A stretch of DNA of 41,604 nucleotides from the NCBI GenBank assembly GCA_022072415.1, contig JAJVHW010000031.1, positions 6,290-47,893 of the forward strand, read 5' to 3'. The translations under genes were made by a program, and so were the position numbers. The stretch comes from Planctomycetota bacterium. GTDB lineage: Bacteria; Planctomycetota; JAJSAM01; JAJVHW01. The notes below the pieces were generated by a model. That model was not told where the DNA came from. It saw only the letters and a program-made list of their open reading frames with translations, and did no database searches. Every line of letters starts with the position of its first letter. Position 1 is the first letter of the stretch. Shown one piece after another: positions 8,180 through 16,746 of the stretch.

Positions 8180-9199
8180 ATGAAGCTCCGTACGTTCGCT
8201 CTGACCGCCGCCTGCGCCGCGGCGCTCGTCGTCTCGCTGCCCGCGCACCTCGCGCCTTCCGCCGCCGCCGAGGACGCGCCGGCCGCCGCCGGCGAGAAGA
8301 TCACGCTCGCGATGACGCCCGCGAAGGGCACGTCGTTCGCGACGGAGATGAAGATGTCGATGCTGCAGGCGATGAGCTTCGGCGGAATGGACATCGACAG
8401 CGACATCAAGATGACGTCGGTGACCCGCGCGGACGTCTCGGACGTCTCCGAGACGGGCGACGTGACGATGAAGATCAAGGTCACGCGCATGTCGGGCTCG
8501 ATGTCGAACCCGATGATGGGCGAGATCGCGTTCGACTCGGACAAGCCGGAGGCCGACGCGGACAACCCGATGGCCGCGCAGATCTCGCAGGCGTTCCTTC
8601 AGGGCGTCGGCCAGGAGATCCAGGCCGTCTGCGCGAAGAACGGCGAGGTGAAGTCGATGGTCGGCGGCCCGGAGATGGCCGGCGGCGACCTCGGCGACAT
8701 GATCGGCGGGATGGGCGGCATGCCCGACAAGCCGATCGGCGTGGGCGACTCCTGGACCCTGGACAAGACGCGGAACATGCAGGGCATGCAGATCCGCGTG
8801 AAGGCGAAGTACACGCTGAAGTCCTTCGACGCCGACACGGCGACCGTGGCGGTCACCGGGGAGATGTCGATGGCGGGCGGCGGCGGCGGCGACGACGGCG
8901 GCAATCCGATGGCCGCAGTCATGGCGCGGATGAAGATGAAGACGTCGAAGATGGAGGGCACGACGAAGGTGTCCCGGAAGGACGGCCTGGCGATCTCCGG
9001 CGACGTGGAGACCGTCATGGAGATGTCCATGGACGCCGACCCGAACGCCGCCGACCCGATGGCCGCGCAGGGCATGTCCATGAAGATGACCATGAAGATG
9101 CACCAGGAGCGGAAGCCGGCGTCCTACGCCGACAAGAAGCCCGTGGCGCCCGAGACCCCGGTGAAGGAAGGCGAGGCGAAGCCCGCCGAGACGAAGTAG
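8180..9199 (+). CDS. Met-rich secreted protein, DUF6263-like
   Basis: A 339-residue protein with a clear signal peptide (MKLRTFALTAACAAALVVSL, cleavage near residue 30) and an AAAGGA-like ribosome site about 6 bases before the ATG (GAAAGGACCCGTC). By my count about 37 residues are methionine (11%), many as GM, KM, SM or EM pairs. The middle section has the IGVGDSWTLD...VKAKYTLKSFD...VAVTGEMSM order seen in DUF6263-type proteins of planctomycetes and relatives, whose role is unknown. The C-terminal 35 residues are Lys/Pro/Glu-rich. A strong hairpin terminator lies 17 bases after the stop, so this looks like a single-gene unit. Assignment to the family is from pattern memory only. Confidence 0.7.
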   Translation: MKLRTFALTAACAAALVVSLPAHLAPSAAAEDAPAAAGEKITLAMTPAKGTSFATEMKMSMLQAMSFGGMDIDSDIKMTSVTRADVSDVSETGDVTMKIKVTRMSGSMSNPMMGEIAFDSDKPEADADNPMAAQISQAFLQGVGQEIQAVCAKNGEVKSMVGGPEMAGGDLGDMIGGMGGMPDKPIGVGDSWTLDKTRNMQGMQIRVKAKYTLKSFDADTATVAVTGEMSMAGGGGGDDGGNPMAAVMARMKMKTSKMEGTTKVSRKDGLAISGDVETVMEMSMDADPNAADPMAAQGMSMKMTMKMHQERKPASYADKKPVAPETPVKEGEAKPAETK

Positions 9200-9215
9200 C
9201 CCCGAGGTCTCACCG

Positions 9216-9249
9216 AAGGCGCCGCGCGACCCGTCGCGCGGCGCCTTTC
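9216..9249 (+). terminator. Intrinsic terminator of the Met-rich protein gene
   Basis: A perfect 14-bp stem (AAGGCGCCGCGCGA at 9216-9229 pairing with 9234-9247) with a 4-base loop, ending in TTT. The T-run is short, but the stem is very stable and it stands 17 bases past the stop codon at 9199, directly before the MITE-like element. Confidence 0.8.
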
Positions 9250-9255
9250 GATTCA

Positions 9256-9491
9256 GGCGTCGTCCCGGAACAAGTGACACACTTCGCCGCGATGCGGCGA
9301 GCCGGCTGCAAGGCGGGCGAGCGGGCGCCAACTCAACGGAGCGAGTTGCGGCGCGAGCCCAACGCAGCAGCAGGCCGCTGCATCACGGCAGCTTGCTGGC
9401 GCGCGGCTTGCGGGTCAGGACTGTCGGATCCGCACGGAGGGACCTCCGCAAGCCGCGTGACGAAGTGTGTCAGTTGTTTCGGGACGACGCC
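9256..9491. mobile_element. MITE-like element 2 with 36-bp imperfect terminal inverted repeats
   Basis: Bases 9256-9291 (GGCGTCGTCCCGGAACAAGT...) match the reverse complement of 9456-9491 at 32 of 36 positions. The 236-bp element holds no convincing gene but a GC-rich interior with further short dyads. Its right end touches the tldD stop codon (9492). The ends differ from those of element 1, so this is a separate family. No clear target duplication is seen. It is probably moved by a transposase encoded elsewhere. Confidence 0.65.
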
Positions 9492-10994
9492 TCACTCGCT
9501 GACGCCGACCGACACCTTGCGGAAGCGCGTGGGCGCGGCGCCGTGGGACATCTCGGCGACCTGCATGGGCTGGCCCTTGCCGCAGTTGGGGACGCCCCAG
9601 AGGCGCCAGTGGCGGTCGTCGCAGATCGCGTCGCACGAGCGCCAGAACTGCGGGGTGATGCCCTGGTAGGTCGGGTTCTTCACCGTGCGCGCGCGCTTCC
9701 CGCCCTTGATCTCCCAGCCGTACTCGCACGTGAACTGGAAGTTGAGGCGCTGCTGGTCGATGGACCAGCACTTGACGCCGGCCATGTAGACGCCGTCCTC
9801 GGTGTCGGCGACGAGGGAATCGAAGTCCCACCGGCCGGGCATGAGCGAGAGGTTGCTGATCCGCACGATCGGCACGTTCCACGGGCCCTCGGCGCGGGAG
9901 CACCCGCGGCTGCGGGGCGCGGAGGAGGCGGCGCGCTCGGCCGCGGGGGCGTTCTGCGACTCGAAGTGCGCGACGTCGCGCGACGTGAGGTAGCCCGAGA
10001 AGACGCCGTCGCGCACCACGTGCCAGCGCTGGCTGCGCACGCCGTCGTCGTCGTAGCCGATCGTGGCGAGGCCCCCCGGCACCGTGGCGTCGGCGACGAG
10101 GTTCACGAGGTCCGACCCGTAGCGGAACCCGCCGGAGAGCTTCCCCGTGTCCACGAAGGACGTGCCGGCGAAGTTGGCCTCCCAGCCCTGCACGCGGTCG
10201 AGTTCGCTCGCATGGCCGACCGATTCGTGGATCTGCAGGGCGAGCTGGTCGCCGGAGAGGATCAGGTCCTTCTCGCCCACGGGGCACGGCGCGGCGGAGA
10301 GCAGTTCGATCGCCTCCTCGCGGCAGCGCTCGGCGTTGCCGACGAGGTCCATCGACTCGACGAGCTCCCACCCGGCCTGCAGGTACTGCCCGCCGAACGC
10401 GGCGGGGTAGCTCCGGCACTGCGTCTCGCCGTCCCGGTGCGCGGTGGCGGAGATGCCGGCGCCCGAACGGAGCGTGACCTGGAAGAGGTCGGCTCCGTCC
10501 GACGAGAGGAGCACCTGGCTCTCGCGGCGGAAGCTCATCGACGCGTGCGACGCCGTGATCTCGGGCTTCGCGCGGAGGATGCCGTCGGCGCGGAGGAGCA
10601 GGTCGATCTTCCGGTCGATCGGCACCGCGAACGGATCGATCATGAACGGCGACGTCCAGACGTCGCGCCACGCCGGCTCCGCGGCCCACGAGAGCCGCCC
10701 GGGGCCCGCGCCGCGCCCGGCGCGCGCGAGCTCCACCGCGAGCGCGGCGACGCGGTCCACCTCGTCCGGCGTGAGTTCGAAGCCCGACGCGAACCCGTGC
10801 GCCCCGTCCACCAGCACGCGCACGCCGAAGCCCGTCTGGTCCTCCTTCTCGAGGGTGCAGACCGCTCCGTTCCGCACCGCGAGCTCCTCGCTCTCCGTGC
10901 GTCCGATGCGGACGTCGGCCCACTGCGCTCCCGCGCGCCGCGCGACGTCGATCGCGCGCCGGCCGAGCTGCGTCCACTCCTCGCGTTCGTGCAT
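9492..10994 (-). CDS. tldD: Metalloprotease TldD, catalytic subunit
   Basis: A 500-residue TldD-family peptidase. The zinc motif HESVGH is at residues 256-261, followed by the SELDRVQGWEANFAGTSFVD segment that in TldD is H-E-x-x-x-H-xx-E-xD with nearby invariant residues. TldD and TldE form a heterodimer with a closed chamber that cleaves extended peptides, for example leader peptides in microcin B17 maturation and in CcdA turnover. The gene starts 1 base after the tldE stop, so the two are cotranscribed and probably translationally coupled. No modified-peptide genes are visible nearby. The 3' end directly abuts the inverted repeat of MITE-like element 2. Confidence 0.93.
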   Translation of the reverse strand: MHEREEWTQLGRRAIDVARRAGAQWADVRIGRTESEELAVRNGAVCTLEKEDQTGFGVRVLVDGAHGFASGFELTPDEVDRVAALAVELARAGRGAGPGRLSWAAEPAWRDVWTSPFMIDPFAVPIDRKIDLLLRADGILRAKPEITASHASMSFRRESQVLLSSDGADLFQVTLRSGAGISATAHRDGETQCRSYPAAFGGQYLQAGWELVESMDLVGNAERCREEAIELLSAAPCPVGEKDLILSGDQLALQIHESVGHASELDRVQGWEANFAGTSFVDTGKLSGGFRYGSDLVNLVADATVPGGLATIGYDDDGVRSQRWHVVRDGVFSGYLTSRDVAHFESQNAPAAERAASSAPRSRGCSRAEGPWNVPIVRISNLSLMPGRWDFDSLVADTEDGVYMAGVKCWSIDQQRLNFQFTCEYGWEIKGGKRARTVKNPTYQGITPQFWRSCDAICDDRHWRLWGVPNCGKGQPMQVAEMSHGAAPTRFRKVSVGVSE

Positions 10995-10995
10995 G

Positions 10996-12339
10996 TCAGA
11001 ACTCCGTCCCGCTCGAGAAGTTGAAGCCGTCGATCCGGACCGACGGGACGACCGTGTACCCGCCGAAGAGCGCGCTCGCGAGCCGCGCGTCGCCGCCGAT
11101 CCCCGTGACGCGGCGGAGCGCCTCGACCAGGGACTGCGTGAAGCGCATGTTCTTCACGGCGGGCCCCACCTCGCCGCGGGACACGAGGAACGTTCCGTTC
11201 CGCGTCATGCCGGTCAGCGTGAGCTGCGTCGGCTCGACCATGTTCGTGTAGTGGAACTGCGTGACGAGGATGCCCTTGTCCACGCCGCGGAGGAGGTCCT
11301 CGGTCGCCCCGGCTCCCGGCGCGAGCACGAGGTTCGACGCGATCGGCCCGTCGCTCGACGGCTGCGGCGTCGCGTGGCCGGTGCTCCGGCACCCGTACCG
11401 GTGCGCGGTGGTCCGGTCGTGGACGAGGTTCCGCGCGACGCCGCGCTCGACGAGCGGCACGGTCCTCCGCGGCATGCCCTCGCCGTCGAACACGTGGCCG
11501 ACGGCCTGCGGATGGTGCACGTCGTCGGCGATGGAGATCCCGTCGCCGAAGACCTGTTCGCCCACGCGCCCCGCGAGGAAGCTCGTCCCCTCCTCGACCT
11601 GCTGCGCGCCGAAGCCGCGGTAGGCCGCGAAGAGGAGGAGGCTGGCGACGGCCGGCGGCTCGAGGATCACGGTCCAGTGGCCCGGCGCGACCGGCTTCGC
11701 GTCGCGGCTCGCGAGCGTCTTCCCGACGGCGCGGCGCGCGACGGCGTCCACGTCGATCCCGGTGCGGTGCGGCGCCACCTCGCTCGCCCATCCGGCTCCG
11801 TCGTCGCGGAAGCAGGTGAGCGAGATCTCGGACCGCGTGTCGAGGTCGGCGACGGAGAGACCGCGGGAGTTCATCACCACGCGAAGCTCGTTCTCGGCGC
11901 TCTGGATGCCCGCGGCGCGGCACCCCTCGGCGCGAGCCCGGGCGGTCATCGCGCCGACGCTCCTCGCGGTGTCCGCCGGGTCGGGCGCGACCGGGTCGCG
12001 GCCGCGCAGGCGGTAGTCGGCGGCGGGCTGGGCCTCGGGGAGCGGGAGGAGGTCCGCGGCCGGACGGGGCGTGCGCTTCGCGACGTCGATCGCCTGCGCG
12101 ACGCAGCGGCGCACCGCGTCGTCGGTCGCCGTACCCGTGGAGGCCTTCCCCTCGTGACCGTCCACGCGAACCCGCACGCTCACGCGCGAGAGCCGCCGGA
12201 CGAGGTTCTGCACGGGATGGTCCGCGGTGAAGCGGTTCAGCTCCTGCTCGAGCTGTTCGACGACGACCTCGGTCTCGTCGGCCTTCGACGTGCGGAGCGC
12301 CGCCTCGGCGAGGCGGGTCGCCCGTTCGGGATGGAGCAT
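10996..12339 (-). CDS. tldE: TldE/PmbA, non-catalytic subunit of the TldD/E protease
   Basis: A 447-residue PmbA/TldE-family protein. It has the family's N-terminal domain with DETEVVVEQ and VSVRVRVDGHEGKAS, and the C-terminal barrel with HYTNMVEPTQLTLTGMTRNGTFLV and the closing PSVRIDGFNFSSG segment. It lacks the HExxxH zinc motif, as expected for the TldE partner. It is the first gene of a two-gene unit with tldD, one base apart. The 117-base gap to the divergent HAD gene should hold its promoter, but I see no strong match. Confidence 0.9.
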   Translation of the reverse strand: MLHPERATRLAEAALRTSKADETEVVVEQLEQELNRFTADHPVQNLVRRLSRVSVRVRVDGHEGKASTGTATDDAVRRCVAQAIDVAKRTPRPAADLLPLPEAQPAADYRLRGRDPVAPDPADTARSVGAMTARARAEGCRAAGIQSAENELRVVMNSRGLSVADLDTRSEISLTCFRDDGAGWASEVAPHRTGIDVDAVARRAVGKTLASRDAKPVAPGHWTVILEPPAVASLLLFAAYRGFGAQQVEEGTSFLAGRVGEQVFGDGISIADDVHHPQAVGHVFDGEGMPRRTVPLVERGVARNLVHDRTTAHRYGCRSTGHATPQPSSDGPIASNLVLAPGAGATEDLLRGVDKGILVTQFHYTNMVEPTQLTLTGMTRNGTFLVSRGEVGPAVKNMRFTQSLVEALRRVTGIGGDARLASALFGGYTVVPSVRIDGFNFSSGTEF

Positions 12340-12456
12340 CGGGAACCTCCGGAGAGGCCGACGCTACCGCGCGCGGCACGCGGGGCGCCACTTCGGGCGG
12401 CGCAGCCGGGATTTCGCGGACACGTCCCGCCCGGTCCGCTAGTCAGGGCGGCGGAC

Positions 12457-13254
12457 ATGCACGACCTCCGCTCCCGCCGCGCCTGGTTCCTCGACCGCGA
12501 CGGCACGCTGACGCTCGACGACCGGAAGCTCCCCGGGGCCGACGCGTTCCTCGACGCGGTCCGGGCGACGGGGGCCACGGCCACGGTCGTCACGAACAAC
12601 TCGTCGAAGAGTCCGGACCGGCACCTCGCGAACCTGCGCGCGGCGGGTCTCGACCTCGCCCCGGACGAGGTGCTCGTGTCGATCCAGGCGGCGCTCGCGC
12701 ACCTCGCCGCGCGGGGGATCCGGCGGCTCCACCTCGTCGCGAATGCCGAGGTCACGGCGTGGACGGCGGCGCAGGGGTTCGACGTCGGGACAGCCGATCC
12801 GCAGGCCGCGCTGCTGGCCTACGACACGGAGATGACCTACGCGAAGATGCTCGCGCTGATCGCGCGGCTCCGCGCCGGGCTCCCCTACTTCGCGACGCAC
12901 ATCGACATGCTCTGTCCCACGCGCGAGGGCCCGGTCCCCGACATCGGGACGATGCTCTCCGCGATCGAGCTCGCGACGGGGCGCCGCCCCGAACGGACGT
13001 TCGGGAAGCCGTCGGCCGACATGGTCCGGCCAGTGCTGGAGGCGCGCGGGCTCACGATGGCGGACGCCGTGATCGTGGGCGACCGGCTCTACACCGACAT
13101 CGCGCTCGCGCAGGGCACGGACATGCTCTCCGTGCTCGTGCTGACGGGAGAGACGACCCGCGCGATGCACGACGCGAGCCCGGTGAAGGCGTCGCTCGTC
13201 GCGGACGACCTGCGCGATCTGGCGGCGTGGATCGGCGGCAGGCGGTCGCACTGA
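12457..13254 (+). CDS. HAD-superfamily (NagD/IIA-type) phosphatase
   Basis: A 265-residue HAD hydrolase with all four motifs: FLDRDGT (nucleophile D13, acid D15), VVTNNSS (motif II, about residue 43), the KPSADM lysine about residue 188, and GDRLYTDIALA (motif IV). The IIA cap (residues about 75-170) and the VLVLTGET segment place it with NagD, phosphoglycolate and 4-nitrophenyl phosphatases. It probably dephosphorylates a small sugar phosphate or nucleotide; the substrate is open. The ATG at 12457 gives a normal family length; a longer open frame upstream overlaps the tldE gene and is not coding. The last codons run into a 15-bp tandem repeat. Confidence 0.85.
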   Translation: MHDLRSRRAWFLDRDGTLTLDDRKLPGADAFLDAVRATGATATVVTNNSSKSPDRHLANLRAAGLDLAPDEVLVSIQAALAHLAARGIRRLHLVANAEVTAWTAAQGFDVGTADPQAALLAYDTEMTYAKMLALIARLRAGLPYFATHIDMLCPTREGPVPDIGTMLSAIELATGRRPERTFGKPSADMVRPVLEARGLTMADAVIVGDRLYTDIALAQGTDMLSVLVLTGETTRAMHDASPVKASLVADDLRDLAAWIGGRRSH

Positions 13255-13350
13255 CGGCTGTTGCGCCGACGGCTGTCGCGCCAACGGCTGTCGCACTGAC
13301 GGCTGTTGCACTGACGGCTGTTGCGCTGACGGCGGGCGCGGTGACGGCCC
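13246..13350. repeat. 15-bp tandem repeat, seven units
   Basis: Seven consecutive 15-bp units of the form TYGCRCYGACGGCTG (13246-13260, 13261-13275 and so on to 13350); the middle five are closest and the last two are degenerate. The first unit overlaps the HAD stop codon, and the array ends 4 bases before the stop of the convergent kelch gene. Being a multiple of three, copy number changes would not shift a frame. Possibly a slippage-made spacer; no hairpin terminator is evident. Confidence 0.85.
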
Positions 13351-13353
13351 GCG

Positions 13354-14931
13354 TCACTCCTCTTCGGGAGTGAACAGCACGGCCGAGGCGAGGTTGTCCC
13401 CGCCGAGCCCGGTCGGTTCGAAGCCGCCCGCGATCAGCACCTGCCCGCTCCGGAGCGCCGTGACGGTGTGCCCTGCGCGCGCGGGGTCGAGCTTGACGCC
13501 GGCGTTCCGGATGCGGCCCCAGTCGCCGTAGCGCGGGTCGTAGAGGTCCACCGCGTCGAGGATCAGCGTGGTCGCCCCCTGCTGGGAGAGCCCGCCCACG
13601 ATCAGCACGCGGCCGTCGGGCAGGAGCGCGGTGCCGGCGCGCGTGCGGGAGACGAAACTCCCGCCGCCCGCGGCGCTGAACTTGCCCGTGGCCGCGTCGA
13701 ACACCTCCGCGAGCGAGTTCCCGCCGTCGGTCACGAGGACGAGTCCCCCGCCCTGCAGCGCCGTGGCGTTGTGGATCTGCCGGTGGTAGAGCGCCGGCTC
13801 CGGGAGCGTCGTGAAGAGTTCGCTCACGGGATCGAAGATCTCGGCGGTCGCCGGGAACCCCGACTGCGCGGAGACGCCGCCGACGACGAGCACCCGGCCG
13901 TCGGGGAGCGGAGTGAGCGAGTGCCCTGCGCGGCGGCGCACGGGCCGGCCGAACGTCGTTCGGAACGTGCCGAGCTCGAGGATCTCCGCCGTGTCGCTGT
14001 AGAAGGCGTTCGACCCCGAGTAGCGGAGCCCGCCGGTCACGAGGACCTTCCCGTTCGGCAGCGGCGCCGCGGCGGCGAAGTCGCGCTCCTCGAGCATCGC
14101 GGGGCCGGTCGTGACCTGCCACGTGAGTCCGTTCACGTGGGTGGTGGACGAGGACGCGGCCGTGCCGTTCCATCCGCCGATCGCCCAGACGTCGTTCACC
14201 GATCCGACCGATGCGTGGTACGCGCGCGGCGAGGCGGACGCGGAGAGCACCTGGAAGCGGAGCGTGTCCGGATCGAAGATCTCCACGCTCGACGCGAAGA
14301 CGACTCCGTCCGTCTGCCCGCCGACGATCACCACGCGCCCGCCCGTGGTCACCGTCGCGGAGTGCGCCGCGCGGGGCTCGGCCATCGTGTCCTCGAGCGT
14401 CACGAACTGCGACGGCAGGAGGAGCGGCGTCGGCGCGCCGGGGTCGGTGAAGAAGATGGCGCTCCGTTCGCGCCGGAGGGTGCGGCCCGCCGCGTCGGCG
14501 ACGCCGGGGAGGATGCGCACGTGGTAGTCCGTGGCCGGCTCGAATCCGTCCTCCGGCTCGAGGACGAGGACCTTCCCGTCCTCCTCGATGCGCCTCTCGT
14601 GGCGGACCTGCTCGCCGTTCAGCTTCTGGAGCCGCACGGTCTGCGACGTCAGCGTGGACGGGTCGATCGGCGCGTTGAACGCGACGACGACCGCCGCGTC
14701 CACGTCCACGTTCTGTTTGCCGTCGCGGGGCTTGATGCGCCGGACCTGGAGCCGTCCCGGCCTCCGACGCTTTCCGACGACGGCGCCGAAGGCGTCGCCC
14801 TCGGGCCCGGCGCCGGCGTCCTCCGCCCATGCGGCGGCTCCCCGCGTCGCAGCGCCGAGGGGCGCGAGCGCGAGGCAGAGCAGGGCGGCGGCCCGGCGGG
14901 CCCGACGGGGTCGGAGCGTCACGCGGGGCAT
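13354..14931 (-). CDS. Secreted kelch-repeat protein with N-terminal Ig-like (Big_5) domain
   Basis: A 525-residue protein with a signal peptide at the start (Arg-rich, then ALLCLALAPLGA). Residues about 60-160 look like an SbsA-type Ig-like domain (PRDGKQNVDVDAAVVVAFNAPIDPSTL...). From about 185 to the end there are five or six kelch blades, each with a variant of LPDGRVLVVGG followed by AEIFDP and a conserved aromatic strand, enough for a beta-propeller. Such proteins are cell-surface or extracellular binders; no catalytic motif of galactose-oxidase type can be seen. It is the last gene of a minus-strand run, 31 bases after malate dehydrogenase. Confidence 0.85.
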   Translation of the reverse strand: MPRVTLRPRRARRAAALLCLALAPLGAATRGAAAWAEDAGAGPEGDAFGAVVGKRRRPGRLQVRRIKPRDGKQNVDVDAAVVVAFNAPIDPSTLTSQTVRLQKLNGEQVRHERRIEEDGKVLVLEPEDGFEPATDYHVRILPGVADAAGRTLRRERSAIFFTDPGAPTPLLLPSQFVTLEDTMAEPRAAHSATVTTGGRVVIVGGQTDGVVFASSVEIFDPDTLRFQVLSASASPRAYHASVGSVNDVWAIGGWNGTAASSSTTHVNGLTWQVTTGPAMLEERDFAAAAPLPNGKVLVTGGLRYSGSNAFYSDTAEILELGTFRTTFGRPVRRRAGHSLTPLPDGRVLVVGGVSAQSGFPATAEIFDPVSELFTTLPEPALYHRQIHNATALQGGGLVLVTDGGNSLAEVFDAATGKFSAAGGGSFVSRTRAGTALLPDGRVLIVGGLSQQGATTLILDAVDLYDPRYGDWGRIRNAGVKLDPARAGHTVTALRSGQVLIAGGFEPTGLGGDNLASAVLFTPEEE

Positions 14932-14962
14932 GCTACACGCCCCGGCAGGGGCGTGTGGAGGG

Positions 14963-15895
14963 TCAGGAAAGGAAGCCGGCGACCTCGGTCTGGCCCTTCC
15001 GGACGTCGTCGGCGGACTTCACGAGCATCGCCTTCTCCGCGTCGTCGAGCCGGAGGTCGACGATGCGCTTCATCCCGCCCTTCCCGAGCACGACGGGGAC
15101 GCCGCAGAACACGTCGCGGAGCCCGTACTCGCCCTGGAGCCAGACGGACGCGGGGAGGACGTGGTTCCGGTCCTTCACGATGGCCTCGGCCATCTGGGCC
15201 GAGCTCGTGCCGGGCGCGTAGAACGCGCTCCCGGTCTTCAGCAGGTTCACGATCTCCGCGCCGCCCTTCCGGGTGCGGTCGGAGAGGCGCTGGATCGCCT
15301 CCGGGCTCATGAGCTCCTTGATCGAGACCCCGTTCACCGTGGAGAAGCGCGGGAGCGGGACCATCGTGTCGCCGTGGCCGCCGAGGACCATCGCGGAGAC
15401 GTCCACCACCGACACGCCGAGCTCCATCGCGATGAACGCGCGGAAGCGGGCGGAGTCGAGCACGCCGGCCATGCCGACCACGCGCTCGCGGGGGAAGCCG
15501 GACACCTTCCACGCCACGTACGTCATCACGTCGAGGGGGTTCGTGACCATCACGATCACGGCGCCCGGCGCGTTCTCGCGGATCGCCTTCGCGATGCCCG
15601 CCACGATGTTCGTGTTCTTCCCGAGGAGCTCCATCCGGTCCATGCCCGGCTTCCGCGCGAGGCCGGCGGTGACGACGACCACGTCGGAGTCCTTGCAGGC
15701 CGCGTAGTCGTTCGAGCCCGTGACCTCGACGCCGAAGTCCTGGAGCGGGCCTGCCTGGCGGATGTCCAGGGCCTTGCCCTGCGGCATCCCTTCCACGATG
15801 TCGATCAGGCAGACGTCCGCGATGTCGCGCTGCGCGAGCACGTGCGCGCAGGTGGCGCCGACGTTTCCGGCGCCGAAGATCGTGACCTTGGGCAT
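14963..15895 (-). CDS. mdh: Malate dehydrogenase (LDH-like type)
   Basis: A 310-residue NAD-dependent malate dehydrogenase: malate + NAD to oxaloacetate + NADH, in the TCA cycle. Visible are the Rossmann glycines GAGNVGATCA near the start, the NAD-ribose acid in CLIDIVEG, the substrate loop GLARKPGMDR whose Arg is typical of malate rather than lactate enzymes, NPLDVMTYV, and the catalytic histidine in GGHGDTMVPL. Length is normal for the LDH-like class. The ATG at 15895 has a strong ribosome site, GGAGG five bases upstream. It stands 89 bases after the HAMP-like gene on the same strand and may share a transcript with the kelch gene. Confidence 0.96.
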   Translation of the reverse strand: MPKVTIFGAGNVGATCAHVLAQRDIADVCLIDIVEGMPQGKALDIRQAGPLQDFGVEVTGSNDYAACKDSDVVVVTAGLARKPGMDRMELLGKNTNIVAGIAKAIRENAPGAVIVMVTNPLDVMTYVAWKVSGFPRERVVGMAGVLDSARFRAFIAMELGVSVVDVSAMVLGGHGDTMVPLPRFSTVNGVSIKELMSPEAIQRLSDRTRKGGAEIVNLLKTGSAFYAPGTSSAQMAEAIVKDRNHVLPASVWLQGEYGLRDVFCGVPVVLGKGGMKRIVDLRLDDAEKAMLVKSADDVRKGQTEVAGFLS

Positions 15896-15984
15896 GGAGA
15901 CCTCCGAATGGGGTGGAACGTCGGAGGTTAGCGGTGCCGCGCGCGCCGGGCCAGTTGGCCGCGAGCGGCGCCGGGCGACCCAGG

Positions 15985-16662
15985 TCACGCGGCGGCGGTC
16001 GCGTCCTCGCGCACCGGAGGCAGTTCCTTCTCCGGCAGCGGGACGGGGTGCGTCTGCGGGCCCGCGACGGAGCAGGCCCGGAGAGCGCGCTCCGCGCCGT
16101 CGAGGGCGGCGTAGGCCCGGGTGAGCGCCCCGTGGATGTCGTCGGGGTGCCGCTCCAGCGACTCCACCAGCGCCTTCACGTCGGCGTGGTGCGTCTCGAC
16201 GACCTTCCGGCGGCGGGCGGCGTCTTCGCGGAGCGCCGACACGGCGGCGTTCATCTCGTCGGCGAGGTCGCGGAAGTAGTCCTTCTCGCGGACGGTGATC
16301 GGGCCGGGGAGCCGGTGCGCGGCGATGTCCCGGAGCGCCTTCTTGTAGCGGACGATCGGGCCCGCGAGCCGGTGCGTGAGGAAGACCGCGTGGATCGCCA
16401 TGGCGACGAAGGTGAGGCCCATGGGCACGACCACGAACCGGGCGAACGCGCGGATCTGGTCGAACGCGGCCTCCCAGGCGGCGCCGCGGGTCTCGGCGGC
16501 CATCATCTGGAACAGCGCGGACGAGTTCGCCACGACGGCGAAGAGGAGGAAGTAGACGTAGATCCAGCCGATCAGGTGCGTCGAGACGCCGATCTGGACC
16601 TCGGGGTCCACGAGGAACTGCCTGCGCCTGAAGGACGGCTTCCCGGAGTGCTTCTCGCTCAT
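15985..16662 (-). CDS. Two-helix membrane protein with HAMP-like linker
   Basis: A 225-residue protein that starts in the cytoplasm (SFRRRQFLVDPEVQIG), crosses the membrane twice (about residues 30-55 and 85-110) and continues as THRLAGPIVRYKKALRDIA, the typical P-type HAMP entry. A helical stretch follows (about 150-200, FRDLADEMNAAVSALREDA) and then a short Pro-rich tail. It resembles the membrane and HAMP part of chemoreceptors or sensor kinases but has no output domain, so it may be a truncated signalling partner or a scaffold. The ATG at 16662 is preferred over the one 51 bases upstream because the conserved part begins there. The role is unknown. Confidence 0.65.
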   Translation of the reverse strand: MSEKHSGKPSFRRRQFLVDPEVQIGVSTHLIGWIYVYFLLFAVVANSSALFQMMAAETRGAAWEAAFDQIRAFARFVVVPMGLTFVAMAIHAVFLTHRLAGPIVRYKKALRDIAAHRLPGPITVREKDYFRDLADEMNAAVSALREDAARRRKVVETHHADVKALVESLERHPDDIHGALTRAYAALDGAERALRACSVAGPQTHPVPLPEKELPPVREDATAAA

Positions 16663-16746
16663 GGGTCCTGGCGCGCCGGTGGTTGGTCCGGCGCGGCGGA
16701 CTCTCATCGGCACGGAGGCAGGCCGGACGTGAGCCCGGGCCCGGCG

